Assembly: GCA_016703545.1 (NCBI GenBank)
Contig: JADJBX010000005.1
Coordinates: forward strand, 124,001 to 188,000
Length of the DNA stretch: 64,000 nucleotides
From: Candidatus Amarobacillus elongatus
GTDB taxonomy: Bacteria; Chloroflexota; Dehalococcoidia; Tepidiformales; Tepidiformaceae
Reading direction: 5' to 3'
Shown here: positions 1-11,915 of the stretch, piece by piece
How positions within the stretch are numbered: position 1 is the first letter of the stretch
Layout: every line of letters begins with the position of its first letter
The notes under the pieces: model-generated
The model's database searches: none
The model's input: the letters and a program-made list of their open reading frames with translations, nothing else
What the model was told of the DNA's origin: nothing
Program-made: the position numbers and the translations under genes

Positions 1-434
1 ACCATGATGACGTCGCCGCGGCCGAGGTCACGCATGCCGGGCACGAGCAGGCGGCAGAGGTGCAGCGGGCCGAAGACGTGCGCGTTGAGCAGGCGCTGCA
101 GCTGGTCGTCGGCCATGGTGGCGATGGGCGGCTGGCCCTCGGAGACGCTCCCGACGCCGGCGTTGTTGACCAGGATGCCGACGGGGCCGAGGTCGTTGGC
201 GACGGCGGCGGCCATGGCGGCGCAGTCGTCCTCGCGGGTGACGTCGGCCTGGTAGATGGCGGCCTTGCGGCCGAGGGCGCGCACATCGGCGGCGACGGCC
301 TCGGCGGCGTCGCGGTTGGAGTGGTAATTGATGGCGATATCGGCGCCGCGCGCGGCAAGGGTGCGCGCGACGGCGGCGCCAATGCCACGGCTGCCGCCGG
401 TAACGAGTGCGACGCGTCCTTCAAAGCCAGCCAT
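1..434 (-). CDS. SDR-family oxidoreductase (C-terminus outside window)
   Basis: The first ~144 residues of a short-chain dehydrogenase/reductase, an NAD(P)-dependent Rossmann-fold enzyme. The cofactor motif TGGSRGIG lies at residues 12-19 and the structural motif NNAG near residue 90, both at the usual spacing. The catalytic Tyr-x-x-x-Lys would lie beyond the left edge. The ATG at 434 follows a clear ribosome site (GGGGAGG, 434-447 region). Substrate cannot be told; FabG-like 3-oxoacyl reductases and sugar or steroid dehydrogenases share these motifs. It is divergent from uvrB across a G/C-only tract. Confidence 0.88.
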   Translation of the reverse strand, partial: MAGFEGRVALVTGGSRGIGAAVARTLAARGADIAINYHSNRDAAEAVAADVRALGRKAAIYQADVTREDDCAAMAAAVANDLGPVGILVNNAGVGSVSEGQPPIATMADDQLQRLLNAHVFGPLHLCRLLVPGMRDLGRGDVIM

Positions 435-511
435 GTGCGGTACCTCCCCGGAATCGCAGGCATAGTGCGTGCGGCGAGTCGGGAGAGCAAGCGGACGGGG
501 GCGGGGTGGCT

Positions 512-957
<446 letters not shown>

Positions 958-991
958 AACCCCCTGGCGTAGGCCGCGGCTGCGGCGACAC

Positions 992-1026
992 TCCTGACAT
1001 TTCCCGTCAGGAGGCGCTGCTACACT
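992..1026 (+). promoter_or_regulatory. uvrB promoter: perfect inverted repeat and -10 hexamer
   Basis: A 7-bp perfect inverted repeat, TCCTGAC-N7-GTCAGGA (992-1012), sits just upstream of a TACACT hexamer (1021-1026). The uvrB ATG follows at 1034, so the hexamer would start transcription at or next to the start codon and the palindrome would cover the -35 position. The arrangement suggests a repressor site; LexA is the obvious candidate for uvrB, but the sequence is not a known LexA box of other phyla. Confidence 0.55.
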
Positions 1027-1033
1027 GGATGGT

Positions 1034-3156
<2,123 letters not shown>

Positions 3157-3206
3157 GGCGCCGCTCGCTCGCGTATGCTGCGGCCATCAACGAGGGGGCG
3201 CGGCAT

Positions 3207-3560
3207 ATGGAACAGGACTGGGCACGACCGGTGGTCCACTGGGAGATCGAAGCGGTGGACCCGGAGCGAATCGCGGGCTTCTACAAGGAGCTCTTCAACT
3301 GGGAGATCGGGACCGGCAAGGTGAAGGCGATTGCGCCGGGGATCGGCGCGCCGGAACCGCAGATCTCCGGGAACATCATTCGGGGCGAACGGCCGGGTGT
3401 GGTGCTGTACATCCAGGTGCGCGAGCTGCGAGCGAGCATCGACAAGGCGGCGGAGCTCGGCGGGCGGGTACTGCGCGAGCCGTTCGACGTACCGAGCGGT
3501 CAGACGCTGGCGTGGATCGCCGACCCGGAGGGGAACCGCATCACGCTCGTGCAGCAGTGA
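3207..3560 (+). CDS. VOC (glyoxalase/bleomycin-resistance) family protein
   Basis: A 117-residue protein with the paired beta-alpha-beta-beta-beta fold of the vicinal-oxygen-chelate superfamily: an N-terminal strand with VHWEIEAVD, a central Gly-rich turn, and the typical ending WIADPEGNRITLVQ. Members are metal-dependent lyases, dioxygenases or binding proteins, usually dimeric and cytoplasmic. Ligand and metal residues cannot be assigned with confidence. It lies 50 bp after uvrB and 55 bp before an F420-type oxidoreductase in the same direction. The start ATG follows GAGGGGGCG. Confidence 0.85.
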   Translation: MEQDWARPVVHWEIEAVDPERIAGFYKELFNWEIGTGKVKAIAPGIGAPEPQISGNIIRGERPGVVLYIQVRELRASIDKAAELGGRVLREPFDVPSGQTLAWIADPEGNRITLVQQ

Positions 3561-3615
3561 TGGCGGGCACGGGAACGATGCCGCGCGTAGACTCCCTGAC
3601 GGCGAGGTAGATGAG

Positions 3616-4560
3616 ATGCAAGGACTGACAGTCGGGGTACACATTCTTTCCGGGCACGCGAAAGGGCTGGTCGACGGGATCGTGGCCGCGGAGGCGGCGG
3701 GGATCGAAGTCGCGTGGATGACGAGCGGCGGCGTGGCGGCGGACCCGCTGGCGGTGTTCTCGGCGGCGGCCATGAAGACGGAACGGATCCAGTTCGGGAC
3801 GTGCATTTTGCCCACGTTCCCCCGGCACCCGCTGGCGATGGTGCAGGGCGCCGTGACGGTGGACTCGCTCGCACCGGGGCGGCTGCGGCTGGGCATCGGG
3901 CCAAGCCACAAGCCGAGCGTGGAAGGGACGTACGGCATTCCGTTCGTGCGCCCGCTGGAACACCTGCGCGAATACCTGACGATTCTGCGGGCGATCCTCG
4001 GCGAGGGGAGCGTGCAGTTCAGCGGGAAGCGGTTGACGGCGAACGCGCGTATCGCTGGGCCCACGGGGGTGACGCTCATGGCGTCGGCGCTGCGGCCGAA
4101 CGGGTTCAAGGTGTGCGGCGAACTGGCGGACGGGGCGATCTCGTGGGTGTGCCCGCTGCCGTACCTCCGGGAGGTGGCGGTACCCGCCATTGCGGAGGGC
4201 GCGGCGAAGGCGAACCGCCCGGCGCCGCCCCTCGTGGCGCACGTGCCGGTGGCGGTGTGCGAGGACCGCGACGCGGTGTACGAGGCCGCTCGCAAGCAGA
4301 TCGGCTTCTACCCGCGTGTGCCGTTCTACAGCCAGATGTTCCAGGACGCCGGGTTCCCGGAGGCGAAGGACGGCGAGTTGAGCGACCGCATGATCGACTC
4401 GCTCGTGATCTGGGGGAGCGAGGCGGAGGTGCTGGGCCGGCTGCGGGAGGTGCCGTCGTTCGGGGTGCGGGAGCTGCTCGCGATGCCGATCCTGCCGGCG
4501 ACGGACCGGGAATCGCTGCCGCGGACGCTGGCGGCGCTGGGCACGCTCGCGGCGGAGTAA
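3616..4560 (+). CDS. LLM-class (probably F420-dependent) oxidoreductase
   Basis: A 314-residue TIM-barrel oxidoreductase of the luciferase-like monooxygenase class. The run ILPTFPRHPLAM followed by APGRLRLGIGPSH matches the F420-dependent subfamily that uses reduced F420 to hydrogenate or oxidise small organic substrates. The ATG at 3616 is preceded by GAGGT (3604-3608) and a TAGACT hexamer lies near 3590, so this gene has a normal leader. A strong bidirectional hairpin follows the stop. F420 use is inferred from family resemblance; FMN is the alternative. Confidence 0.88.
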   Translation: MQGLTVGVHILSGHAKGLVDGIVAAEAAGIEVAWMTSGGVAADPLAVFSAAAMKTERIQFGTCILPTFPRHPLAMVQGAVTVDSLAPGRLRLGIGPSHKPSVEGTYGIPFVRPLEHLREYLTILRAILGEGSVQFSGKRLTANARIAGPTGVTLMASALRPNGFKVCGELADGAISWVCPLPYLREVAVPAIAEGAAKANRPAPPLVAHVPVAVCEDRDAVYEAARKQIGFYPRVPFYSQMFQDAGFPEAKDGELSDRMIDSLVIWGSEAEVLGRLREVPSFGVRELLAMPILPATDRESLPRTLAALGTLAAE

Positions 4561-4584
4561 GCGGCCGAACGCGAGGAACGCGCG

Positions 4585-4614
4585 AAGGCCCGCCCCACAC
4601 CGGGGGCGGGCCTT
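4585..4614. terminator. Bidirectional hairpin terminator
   Basis: A perfect 12-bp stem (AAGGCCCGCCCC, 4585-4596, pairing with 4603-4614) with a 6-base loop lies between the convergent LLM oxidoreductase and alcohol dehydrogenase genes, followed on the + strand by CCGTTT. Confidence 0.8.
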
Positions 4615-4637
4615 CCGTTTGTATGCCGCTGGACGGC

Positions 4638-5723
4638 TTAGTCGAAGGTGAGGACGGTGCGGGCGACTTCGCCGGCCTTCATGGCGCGGAAGGCGTCGTT
4701 GACGTCTTCAAGCTTGCCCGTGCGCGTAATCATCTCATCGAGCTTGAGCAGGCCGCGCATGTAGAAGTCGATGTAGCGGGGCATGTCGATGCGGAAGCGG
4801 TTCGAGCCCATGAGCGAGCCCTGGATCTTCTTCGCGCCGAGGAAGGCCGCGCCGGGGAGTTCGATCTTCTGGCCGACGGGGATCATGCCGATGATGGTGG
4901 CCGTGCCGCCGCGGTTGATGGCGTCGAAGCACTGCTCGGCGGCCTTCTTGTTGCCAATGGCCTCGAAGGAGTAGTCGACACCGGCGCCGCCGGTCAGTTC
5001 GCGGATGGCCGCGACAGGGTCGCCGGAGGAGGCATCGACGACGTGGGTCGCGCCGAAGTCCTTCGCCGTGGCGAGCTTGGTTTCGAGCATATCGACGGCG
5101 ATGATCTTGCCGGCATTCGCGAGCTTCGCGCCCTGGATGGCGGAGAGGCCGATGCCGCCGCAGCCGAAGACGGCGACGGTGGCGCCGGGTTCGACGTTGG
5201 CGGTGTTGAGGACGGCGCCGACGCCGGTGGTCACGCCGCAGCCGATGAGGGCGGCGCGATCGAGGGGCATGTCCTCGCGGATCTTCACGAGGGCGTTCTG
5301 GTGCACGAGCATCTTCTCGGCGTAGCTGGAGATGCTGAACGCCTGGGCGACGGGGTTGCCGTTCCAGGTGAACTTCGGGCGCTCGCCCGGGGCGCGGCGG
5401 GTTTCGGGGTTGGAGCAAAGGTACGGCCGGCCGGAGAGGCACTGGTCGCAGTGACCGCAGAAGACGGAGAGGCAGGTGATGATGTGGTCACCGGGCTTCA
5501 CGTAGGTGACGTTCTCGCCCACGGCTTCGACGATGCCGGCGGCTTCGTGGCCGAGAATCGAGGGCGGCATCATCGGGTAGAGGCCATCGACGAAGTGGAG
5601 GTCGCTGTGGCAGACGCCACTGGCGACGGTGCGAACGAGGACTTCGTTCGCCATGGGCTGGTCGATTTCGATCTCTTCGATGGTCAGGGGCTGGTTGGGG
5701 CCATGGAAAATGGCGGCTTTCAC
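4638..5723 (-). CDS. Zinc-dependent alcohol dehydrogenase (class III-like MDR)
   Basis: A 361-residue medium-chain dehydrogenase. It has the catalytic-zinc Cys in GVCHSD, the HE pair in LGHEAAG, a structural-zinc lobe with four Cys in CGHCDQCLSGRPYLC, and the NAD-binding glycine motif GCGGIGLSA. Such enzymes oxidise alcohols or thiol-adducts of formaldehyde to aldehydes with NAD. The start is GTG at 5723, fixed by the strong ribosome site GGAGGAACC directly before it. It stands alone between two hairpins. Substrate range is not predictable from sequence. Confidence 0.92.
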   Translation of the reverse strand: MKAAIFHGPNQPLTIEEIEIDQPMANEVLVRTVASGVCHSDLHFVDGLYPMMPPSILGHEAAGIVEAVGENVTYVKPGDHIITCLSVFCGHCDQCLSGRPYLCSNPETRRAPGERPKFTWNGNPVAQAFSISSYAEKMLVHQNALVKIREDMPLDRAALIGCGVTTGVGAVLNTANVEPGATVAVFGCGGIGLSAIQGAKLANAGKIIAVDMLETKLATAKDFGATHVVDASSGDPVAAIRELTGGAGVDYSFEAIGNKKAAEQCFDAINRGGTATIIGMIPVGQKIELPGAAFLGAKKIQGSLMGSNRFRIDMPRYIDFYMRGLLKLDEMITRTGKLEDVNDAFRAMKAGEVARTVLTFD

Positions 5724-5823
5724 GGTTCCTCCTACGACGGTCACGAGCGGCGTGCGCTGGCGCACCGGGGATGATACCGGAGATAGCCGAAGGAGGTTCG
5801 GGGGAATCGGTGGAATTTCCAAT

Positions 5824-5857
5824 GCCAGGGGCGCCGGGAGAGGACGGCGCCCCTGGC
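5824..5857 (-). terminator. Hairpin terminator after the PRC-barrel gene
   Basis: A perfect 13-bp stem (GCCAGGGGCGCCG, 5824-5836, with 5845-5857) and 8-base loop sits 12 bp beyond the PRC-barrel stop codon; on the minus strand it is followed by an A/T-rich stretch. Confidence 0.75.
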
Positions 5858-5869
5858 GGGAATCGGGCG

Positions 5870-6516
5870 TCAGGCTGATCGGGCCTCGAACGACGCCCTG
5901 GGTTCGGTGAGGATCACAGCGCCGTCCCGCACGCTTTCGATCCACTCGGGCGGGACGTCGGTTTCGCTGGCGAAGATGAAGCCGCTGCGAACGACGAGGC
6001 GGACGGGGTGGCCGTTCTCATCGAGCTCGAACGTCTCTACCTCGCCCAGCTTCTCGCCGTCGCGGTCGAGGACGTCGTCGCCCTCGGCGACCGCGGGCGC
6101 GAGCGGGGCGTCGACGGGGGTGGTGCTGGCTTCGCCGCCGGGGAAGCCCATGACGCGGGCAGCGGCGCCCATGGTGGTCATCGGCCCGAGCGCGACGTAG
6201 GCGTCGAGCTGGGTGTTCGCGCCGCCGGCCGCGGTGGCATCGAAGCCCGGAGGGCGGTGTAGTCGGGGTCGGGGCCGTGGTACTGGGAGAGGTCGAAGAG
6301 CTGGAGCTGTTCGAACTCGGGGGTGGAGATGTCGGTATAGGCCTCGCCGTCCTGGGATTCGAGGGCGGCGACGGGAAGCAGGCGTTCCGAGGCGCGGAGG
6401 GTGCCGTGCTTCACGACCACGTAGGTGACGTCGTGGGAATCGGGATCGACGACGACACGGGAGATCTCGCCGAGTTTGCCTTCGCGGCCGAATACGGCTT
6501 CACCGATGCGGAACAT
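5870..6516 (-). CDS. PRC-barrel/DUF2171-type stress protein, frameshifted
   Basis: Two half-frames join to a ~215-residue protein. The N-terminal half (from ATG 6516, behind GGGAGG) is a PRC-barrel domain: it opens MFRIGEAVFG and contains EISRVVVDPDSHDVTYVVV. The C-terminal half repeats a similar barrel, GDDVLDRDGEKLGEVETF, ending near PEWIESVRDGAVIL as in DUF2171. The frame breaks near 6245-6255, where one C (minus strand) is missing from a CTCCGGG run. PRC barrels bind RNA, pigments or membranes; role here unknown. It is divergent from the zinc-ribbon gene across 192 bp in which nothing else is recognised. Confidence 0.75.
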
Positions 6517-6708
6517 GTTGGCCTCCCGGGGGAACTGCCCCTCTCCATCTGAGCGCGTGGGCCGTCGGCGGTGCATTCGCCGGGAGCGGCGCCAGCTATA
6601 AGGGCGGTTGCAGCGCGAGGATGGCGGACGCCGGGGACGGTTAGGGGGAGGCGTTGAGGTACCGTCGACCCTGCGTGGCGGCGGGCCGAGGGGTCCACCA
6701 TCGATGGC

Positions 6709-9700
6709 ATGGCTACAAAGACCGCGCGGTACGTCGATGGTGTCTGCGGGCACTGCCGCAAGGCACTCGCCGTCCAGGCACGCTTTTGTCCGCACTGCGG
6801 GCGCGCAATCGAACCGCATTGCGGAGCGTGTGGCGCGACGGCGGAGGCGGGGGCGCGATTCTGCCGGGGATGTGGCGCGGCGATCGGCGGCGAGCCCGCA
6901 GCGGCGGCGCCCAGCGCCGCGGCGTCCAGTTGGACGCCGGCGGATGCGCCCGCGCCGGCAGCAGCTCCGTGGCGCCCCGCGCACGCCGCACCGCTGCATC
7001 GTTCGCCGTTGCCGACGGTGGCGGCGGTGGTCGGCGCGCTGCTCATCGCGGCCATCGTGGGTGGCAGCGCCTGGTTCTTCCTTCGCGGCGGCGACGGCAA
7101 GAAGGGCGGCGGCGGCCCGGCCGACATCCAGGAGAGCACGGTCACGGTGGTGGCGCCCGTGGCCGCGGATGCGGTCGACCCGAAGCTGGGGTTGCCGCTG
7201 CGACCGGGCGTGCGGCTGGATCATCCCGCGGGGGCGAGCGCGGCGATCCCCGGTGGCGCGGCGCTGTACGGCCACGCGCTGGATTTGCGGCGGGTGGATG
7301 TGGCCGTGGACCCGTGGTGGGAGCACGGCGGCAAGGCGTGGGAGTTCGTTTCGTTCACGGGCGTGCCCGTGGAAGGCACGGCCACGGTGGACCTGCCGGT
7401 GGCGAGCGGCCCCACGGGCGGCGTCGCGATCGTACGGACGCTGACCGGGATGTGGGCGGAGATGCCCTCGACGCCGGTGACGCTGGCGAACGGGCAGGCA
7501 GCGCTGCGGGTCTCGGTGACGGGGGTGCCGGCGCCGTGGACGTTCGCGCTGGGCGTACCGAAAGCGGGCGCGCCGGCGACGAGCGAGGCGACGCGCGAGA
7601 ACCTCCGCGTGGAAATGCTGTACTGGACCGACCGGGCCACGTGGGAAGCGGAGACGGCCGCCTGGCTGAAGGCGAACCCCGCCGTGGTGGCGGTCCCTGT
7701 CGCGTTGTATGTGCGGCAGGGCCCGCCTGGCGACCCGGGAATGACGGTGACGGCGGCGACGCAGGAAATGAACGCGATCATGCGGCTGTTCGGAGCCGCC
7801 CGCGCGGGCATCCTGCCGGACATCACGGTGGCGACGGGCGGCATGCCCATCGGGGCGACGACGATCACCGGGCAGGGCGCCTGGGCGGCGGGCGTGCGGC
7901 GGCTCGCGGTGCTGCGCGATGGCTGGCTCGACCTGCGTGCGGACCTCGGGGAACCGCGAAACGTGCCGGGGGACGACGGGCTCTGGATGGCGTTGACCGA
8001 ATCCTGGATGGAGTCGGCGATGCAGCAGTACACGCCCTGGGGGCTCGACTTCACGCTTTCGCTCATCAACGGGAACTCGCTGCAGGGGTTCGATCTGCGC
8101 GTGCTGAAGCCGTACGGCGAGCTCAAATGGACCGACGTCACCATCCAGGCGGGGGCGATGCCCGCGATCGACGCGGCGGTCGCGGATGTACTGGCCGCGG
8201 AGCAGGCGGCGCCCATCGGGGGGCAGGCGACGGTCCAACGGACGCTCCGGCTGTACGGCGTGCGGGCGATGGAGCGGCTCGCGATCATCGACTGGTTCAA
8301 GGAGAACGTGGACTGGGTGGTGCGCTGGCTGCCGGTGGCGCTCGTCGCGCTGGGAGCGGTGACGGGCACGGTGATCATCCCGGGGGCCGTGGGGTTGTCG
8401 GTGTTCTTCGCGGGGACGGACCAGATCCTCAACTGGGTGCAGGACTGGTACACGAAGGGAGACACGAGCCCCTACGCGTACATGGCGTTCGAAGGCGCAT
8501 CCGCCGGCGGCGCCGGTGGAGTGAGCTTCCTCATGGACATGTGGGAAGAGCGGGCGCTGATGGCGGCGGAAGGACGCCCCATGCTGCCGGCGCACGGGCT
8601 GACCATCGCACAGTTCGCCTATTCGGTGGGGATGTTCGCCGCTGTACGGGGAACGGACTGGTACACGTTCAAGACGATTCGCGGGGTGAACGAAGGCACG
8701 CGCGGCTACTGCGACGGCCGCTGCGACAGCATCACGGGTGCGATCCCGCCGGTCGTCCTCCACGTGCGCGCGACGGGCGTGTTGCGGCAGGAGACGGGGG
8801 CGTACCGGGGGTTCGTCGACCGGATGATGGCGTACCGGCTGGAGTACGGCAGCGCCGACTTCCACACCGGATGGCTGCAGGGCCACCGGAGCGGGCCGAA
8901 CGGGGCGATCGCCGACCTGCCGTTCAACGAGTATGGCCGGAGCGGGTGGCCAGTGGTGGTTGAACGCACGCAGCCGGAGTTCCAGGTCATGCGGCTTTCG
9001 ATCCCGAAGAGCGCGATCGACCCGGCCGTGTGGGGCGACCGGCCGAAGGGACACGCCAATCGGGACGTTCGCACCGACGCTTTCGCTCGAAGGTCCGAAC
9101 GGCGAACAGTCGACGATCGCGATCACGAAGGACTCGGCACGACGGCCGAACGAGTCGGCGGACAACTTCTATGTGACAGCGGTGCTGCGGGCGAAAGGGG
9201 TCCAGGCCCTGGGCGGCGCGGACGGATTCGGCCCGGGCTACGAAGGGGCGGTCGACCACCAGGCCGAGCTGACGGGCGGGGGTCTGCGCATGACGCTCGC
9301 GGGAACGCTGCGGTTCGGGGACGAACGGACGAAGCCGATGGCGTTCACGGTCGACTTCGCACCCACGGCACCGCGCCCGGCGGACGTCGCGCGCAACGGC
9401 GAGGCGGAGAAGGCGAAGCCGGTGCCGCAGCGCGTGCACGCGATCGACGTGGCGGTGGTGAACGACGTATCCGGCAGGTACACGCTCTCGAAGTGGGCCC
9501 TGACCTCGGGTGACGCGGCGATGTCGGCTCTCTATCGCGAGGGGCGTCTGCTGCCCTTCGGAACGAGCTGCGACGCGCCGGGGGTGTGCTACCTCGACAT
9601 CGTCCACAGCAAGTTCGCGAGCGAAGGGGAGCGGTGGTCGGCGCTGGTCTGTGGTCCGAGCACGAGTTCGGGGACGTACTGTCGAGACGCGGCGGATTCG

Positions 9701-9988
9701 AGGAAATTCAAGGAGATCTTCCCGGACACGAAAACCACGGCGTTGCCGCCGCTGGTCCACGACAACTTCTTCCAGCTCACGGGGCCGATCCTAACGGGGA
9801 GCGCGGAACACAACGCGGCATGGAGCCCGGGCGAGCCGGCGAAGATCGTGTCGTGGACGGAGATCCAGGTAGAGTTCAAGGACAACCGGGTCACGGGCAC
9901 GGTCAGCATCCGCCAGGTGCCCGATGCCCGGAACATGAGCGACATCCGCACGGTGACGTTCGCGCTCGAGGGGACGAAGACGAAGTAG
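6709..9988 (+). CDS. Large zinc-ribbon membrane-anchored protein, unknown function (frameshifted)
   Basis: Reading through one break, a protein of ~1,090 residues. Two CxxC...CxxC zinc ribbons (C13/C16/C27/C30 and C38/C41/C52/C55) lead, followed by an Ala/Pro linker, a transmembrane helix at about 103-124 and a Lys/Gly-rich turn. The rest is a large, presumably extracytoplasmic region with a second hydrophobic segment (about residues 540-570) and a late Cys-containing part. The frame changes near 9047, in a GGG run, after VWGDRPKG and resumes at PIGTFAPTLSLEG. No catalytic motif or named domain is recognised after the ribbons. A 12-bp hairpin follows the stop. Confidence 0.75.
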
Positions 9989-9995
9989 GGGACAG

Positions 9996-10023
9996 GGCGG
10001 GCGCGGCGGCTGCCGCGCCCGCC
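9996..10023 (+). terminator. Hairpin after the zinc-ribbon gene
   Basis: A 12-bp perfect stem (GGCGGGCGCGGC, 9996-10007, with 10012-10023) and GGCT loop directly follows the stop at 9988. There is no T-run, so termination strength is uncertain. Confidence 0.5.
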
Positions 10024-10057
10024 GCGGCGTGGTGGGCTACGCTGGAAGGAGCCCGGC

Positions 10058-10531
10058 ATGCGCCGCATGGAGAAGCCGCCCTTGGAGAACATCCCCCCGA
10101 AGCTGCAGGAGCTGCTCGAAGATTTCGCGTTCGTCGACCGGAACGAGCGGGCGCAGCTGCTGATCGAGTTCGCGGACCGGTTCAAGGACGTGGAGCCGCG
10201 GATCGCCTCACGTCCGTTTCCCGAGGAGAACCACGTCCTTCGGTGCGAATCGGAAGCGTACGTGTGGGCGGAGGACCTGCCGGACGGAACGCTGAAGTTA
10301 CACTTCGCGGTCGAGAATCCGCAGGGGCTCTCGGCGAAGGCGTGGGCGGTGATCATGGATACGACACTGAGCGGCGCGCCCCTCGAGCAGGTGGCGAGCG
10401 TCTCGCCGGACGTGATCTTCACGCTCTACGGGAAGGACATCTCGATGGGCAAGGGGCAGGGGCTCATGGGGATGCTCGACCACGTGACGAGCGCGGCGCG
10501 ACGGCGGCTGATGGCGAACCGGGGCGCGTAG
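10058..10531 (+). CDS. sufE: SufE-family iron-sulfur assembly protein
   Basis: SufE accepts persulfide sulfur from the cysteine desulfurase SufS for Fe-S cluster building. The 157-residue protein has the family pattern: an N-terminal helix (PPKLQELLEDF), the acceptor cysteine C63 in VLRCESE, and the closing helix with LYGKDISMGKGQGLMGML. The start at 10058 is supported by GGAAGGAG nine bases upstream; a second Met follows three codons on. It stands alone, not next to other suf genes; a SufR-like regulator lies 9 kb away. Confidence 0.85.
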   Translation: MRRMEKPPLENIPPKLQELLEDFAFVDRNERAQLLIEFADRFKDVEPRIASRPFPEENHVLRCESEAYVWAEDLPDGTLKLHFAVENPQGLSAKAWAVIMDTTLSGAPLEQVASVSPDVIFTLYGKDISMGKGQGLMGMLDHVTSAARRRLMANRGA

Positions 10532-10552
10532 CCCCGGCCCAGCCCTCGTCCC

Positions 10553-11197
10553 CTAGGATTCGAGCCAGTTCACATCGCCGCAGAGCGCGGGGTCGTGCTC
10601 CTTCGCGGCGAAGACGGCGTATTCGGCCTTGCTCGCGGCGATGGTGGTATTGGTTCCGTGCCCGGGCCAAACGGTCGTGTCGTCGGGCAGGGCGTACAGC
10701 CGCGACGTGATGGACGCGATCTCCTGCTGGAGGGCGGCGTTGTCTCGGGTGCGGCCAGGGCCGCCGGGGAAGAGGGTATCGCCGACGAAGGCGTGGCCAC
10801 CGTGCACGAAGGTGACACTGCCCACCGTGTGGCCGGGAACGTGGACGACGGAAAAGACGAGGTTGCCAACGCTGACGGTGTCGCCGTCGGCGAGGGGGAC
10901 GTCGAGCTGGCCCTCCTTGAGGCCGATCTCGGAGGCCTGGGCGTACAGCTTCGCGTCGTAGTGGCCCTTGAGGGCGTCGATGGTGGCGGTGTGATCGAAG
11001 TGGCCGTGGGTGAGGAGGATGCGCGACGGGCGGACGCCCGCGAGCTCGGCGGCGGCGATGCTCACCTCGAGGCCGTCGGGGGCATCGATGAAGGCGGCCT
11101 CGTTGGTGGCCTTATCGAAGACGACGTAGACGTTGTTGCCAAAGCCGGTAGGACCCGCGACCACGATGCCGAGGTTGCCATCATCGATTCGTTCCAT
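10553..11197 (-). CDS. Metallo-beta-lactamase-fold hydrolase (glyoxalase II-like)
   Basis: A ~214-residue MBL-fold hydrolase with the metal motif THGHFDH, further ligands in VPGHTVGS, GDTLFPG and WPGHGTNT. This set matches glyoxalase II-type thioesterases and related hydrolases with a binuclear zinc centre. Neither the ATG at 11197 nor the one at 11209 has a ribosome site; 11197 is preferred because little sequence normally precedes the first strand. Upstream (minus strand) is a pyrimidine-rich tract that forms one arm of an inverted repeat. Confidence 0.85.
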   Translation of the reverse strand: MERIDDGNLGIVVAGPTGFGNNVYVVFDKATNEAAFIDAPDGLEVSIAAAELAGVRPSRILLTHGHFDHTATIDALKGHYDAKLYAQASEIGLKEGQLDVPLADGDTVSVGNLVFSVVHVPGHTVGSVTFVHGGHAFVGDTLFPGGPGRTRDNAALQQEIASITSRLYALPDDTTVWPGHGTNTTIAASKAEYAVFAAKEHDPALCGDVNWLES

Positions 11198-11220
11198 GCC
11201 CGCAAGCATGGGGTGGGAGA

Positions 11221-11348
11221 GAGAAAAGAGAAAGGAGGAAGGAGATAAGTGGGGCAACCCTGGCCTGGTGGGTGACCAGTGGCGACGGCGGCGCTACCGC
11301 AACCGCGCCCCGAGAAATGGTCACTCCTTTTCTCCTTTCTCTTTTCTC
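11221..11348. repeat. Nested inverted repeat with oligopurine arms
   Basis: The 17-base purine run GAGAAAAGAGAAAGGAG (11221-11237) is matched exactly by its reverse complement at 11332-11348. Inside, GTGACCA (11272-11278) pairs with TGGTCAC (11318-11324). The element fills the interval between two minus-strand genes. Shorter copies of the same purine motifs occur at 14482-14492 and 51005-51015. Confidence 0.6.
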
Positions 11349-11356
11349 CTTCCTCT

Positions 11357-11836
11357 TCAGTTTCCGTATCCGGCTTCGCGGAGGCGGCGCCAGACTTCGC
11401 CGCTGGCGGCGTAGCGGCCCATGAGGTAGGGGTAGACGGCGGGGATGTTGAACAGGACTTCCATGCAGAGCTGGCCGAGGTAGCGATCGAGCAGCGCGGG
11501 GTGTTCGTCGGGTTGGACCATGTCGATGGCGAGGCCGGCTTCGAAGTTGCCGGCGGCGGCGGGCATGCCCGCGGCCTGGTCGGCGAGGACGCCCTTCTCC
11601 GTGAGTGCGACGATGGTTTCGCGCAGGGCGAGGCGGAAGGCGGGCGTGACGGCGACGCCGTCGGGGAGCAGGTGCACATCGGGGCGGCCCTCGGCCTGGA
11701 GCCCGGTGACGACGGCGGTGACGTGGTCGATACGGAAGCGGTCGTCGCCGGCGGCTTTGGAGGGCGGGAGGCCGACGCAGAGCACGCCGAGCAGAGCGAC
11801 TTCAAGGGGTGCGAGGTCCTCGGGGTTCAGGGCCAT
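11357..11836 (-). CDS. Hypothetical protein
   Basis: A 159-residue, mildly acidic protein not recognised as a family member. It starts MALNPEDLAPLEVALLGVL, has an alternating hydrophobic pattern suggesting an all-alpha cytoplasmic protein, and ends in a Tyr/Arg-rich tail. No signal peptide or membrane helix. Start codon without clear ribosome site. It could be a helical-bundle regulator, but nothing supports a specific role. Confidence 0.6.
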   Translation of the reverse strand: MALNPEDLAPLEVALLGVLCVGLPPSKAAGDDRFRIDHVTAVVTGLQAEGRPDVHLLPDGVAVTPAFRLALRETIVALTEKGVLADQAAGMPAAAGNFEAGLAIDMVQPDEHPALLDRYLGQLCMEVLFNIPAVYPYLMGRYAASGEVWRRLREAGYGN

Positions 11837-11915
11837 GAAGCGAGGGTACCGCGCGGAAAGGAAGCAGGGGAGTGGCGGACTCTTGCGAGCGGCTGGCGCG
11901 GCCGACTATTTGCAT

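Noticed and set aside
6178..9165. 995-residue minus-strand open frame opposite the zinc-ribbon gene
   Set aside because: Its Arg/His/Pro-rich translation is the antisense shadow of a better-supported + strand gene; long antisense frames are expected in DNA this GC-rich. Only its last part, the PRC-barrel protein, is real.
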